DNA of 64,000 nt from the NCBI GenBank assembly GCA_009760855.2, contig WPIO01000008.1, forward strand, positions 2,891,001 through 2,955,000. The letters are read 5' to 3'. Numbering within the stretch: position 1 is the first letter of the stretch; the number at the start of each line of letters is the position of its first letter. The notes beneath the pieces are model-generated. The model was not told where the DNA came from, ran no database searches, and was given only the letters and a program-made list of their open reading frames with translations. This stretch comes from Cristatella mucedo. Lineage: Eukaryota; Bryozoa; Phylactolaemata; Cristatellidae. Below are positions 63,299 through 64,000 of the stretch, piece after piece. Both the position numbers and the translations under genes were made by a program.

Positions 63299-63849
63299 GT
63301 ATGCATGGGAGTTGTCTCCCCTTGTATGTGCAACTCGGCATTCTTTTTTTCGTTACTGCCCTTATATGTGTGAACTAACATGCTGCAGTTAAGTATGTTA
63401 TTGACAAGTGACACTAGTAGTCCACGTCGTTGATCCTCATCCATGTCTGAGCTCGTTGTTTGCTTTCACACTGATAATGTTTGATGGTCCATTGGTTCAT
63501 ATCATTTGGGTATACCATCGCCATATTGCCTTGAGTTGTCAGCTGAGTGTTGATCTTCTGCTCCCTCGGCGTTACACTCTTGGCAGAGCATCGCCATTGT
63601 GTGCTCTGGTGGCACTCGTGCTGTTTTAGCCGAGGGTCGCGTAAGGGCCGCTTTGAATAACGCTCTCGAGAGTTGGCATAACTCATATGTTGGTCTTGCC
63701 ATAGTCTTTGAGCGTACATTTTTATTCCTAATCAAAGAACAACCCGAAATAACAATATAAACTATCGGCATAGCTTTGCCATAACTGTTGATGGGGCAAG
63801 ATTAACATTTCTTGGAGAAGTTATAGGCTGACCGTCCATAATTATGTGG
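63299..63849. other. Argonaute intron, left part
   Basis: No further Argonaute exon is found before the window ends. Confidence 0.55.
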
Positions 63850-64000
63850 TTCACAAACCGTCGGAAAAAGAGTTGGAACTCAAAAAGTGAGAAGTCAAGC
63901 TAAGTCAGGAGAGCAGATGAGGAATTAAGTACCTTGGGAATAATAGCAATTTAGGACAGCTGGAAAGCATAGGCCACAGTCTGCAGCATGAGATTCTTAA
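63850..64000 (-). repeat. L-beta LINE fragment, continues past the window
   Basis: AGAAGTCAAGCTAAGTCAGGAG and GCATAGGCCACAGTCTGCAG resemble the L-beta 3' UTR. Diverged. Confidence 0.5.

Overview
This window is a stretch of animal nuclear genome, most likely from a non-vertebrate metazoan. The evidence is spliced genes with GT-AG introns, non-LTR retrotransposons, tRNA-derived SINEs, long microsatellites and a metazoan microRNA-class Argonaute gene that resembles both fly AGO1 and vertebrate AGO2. Nothing in the sequence fixes the phylum. All gene calls were made by reading splice sites and frames by eye. No database search was possible.

Layout. All recognised protein genes are on the + strand. 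Positions 1-2,120 hold the last coding exon and 3' flank of an upstream transporter gene (copy 0; the rest lies left of the window). Positions 2,130-9,900 are intergenic and hold a SINE, a degraded R2-like retrotransposon (3,780-4,740), microsatellites and unassigned DNA. Positions 9,922-24,736 hold a complete nine-exon gene for a major facilitator superfamily transporter of the oxalate/formate-antiporter-like type (copy A, 464 codons). Positions 28,939-43,341 hold its tandem paralogue (copy B, 456 codons). Exon lengths and intron phases of A and B are identical except in the linker exon 6 and by one codon in exon 7. Positions 43,342-55,200 hold B's 3' flank, retroelement debris, a minisatellite and a hAT transposase relic. 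Positions 55,236-63,298 hold ten exons of an Argonaute gene: N, L1, PAZ, L2, MID and the start of PIWI. The gene runs off the right edge.

Repeats. I use local names. L-alpha is an L2/CR1-like LINE with an (ATT)n tail. L-beta is a second CR1-like LINE ending close to TACATTA. SINE-alpha is tRNA-derived with A and B boxes and its own tail. SINE-beta is tRNA-derived, and its 3' end copies the L-alpha tail, including a foldable hairpin, so L-alpha probably mobilises it. The tandem transporter copies give empty-site comparisons that date several insertions.

How the genes relate. The transporters form one tandem family that probably moves small organic anions across a membrane. The Argonaute is a small-RNA effector. 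I see no sign that the two work together beyond being neighbours.
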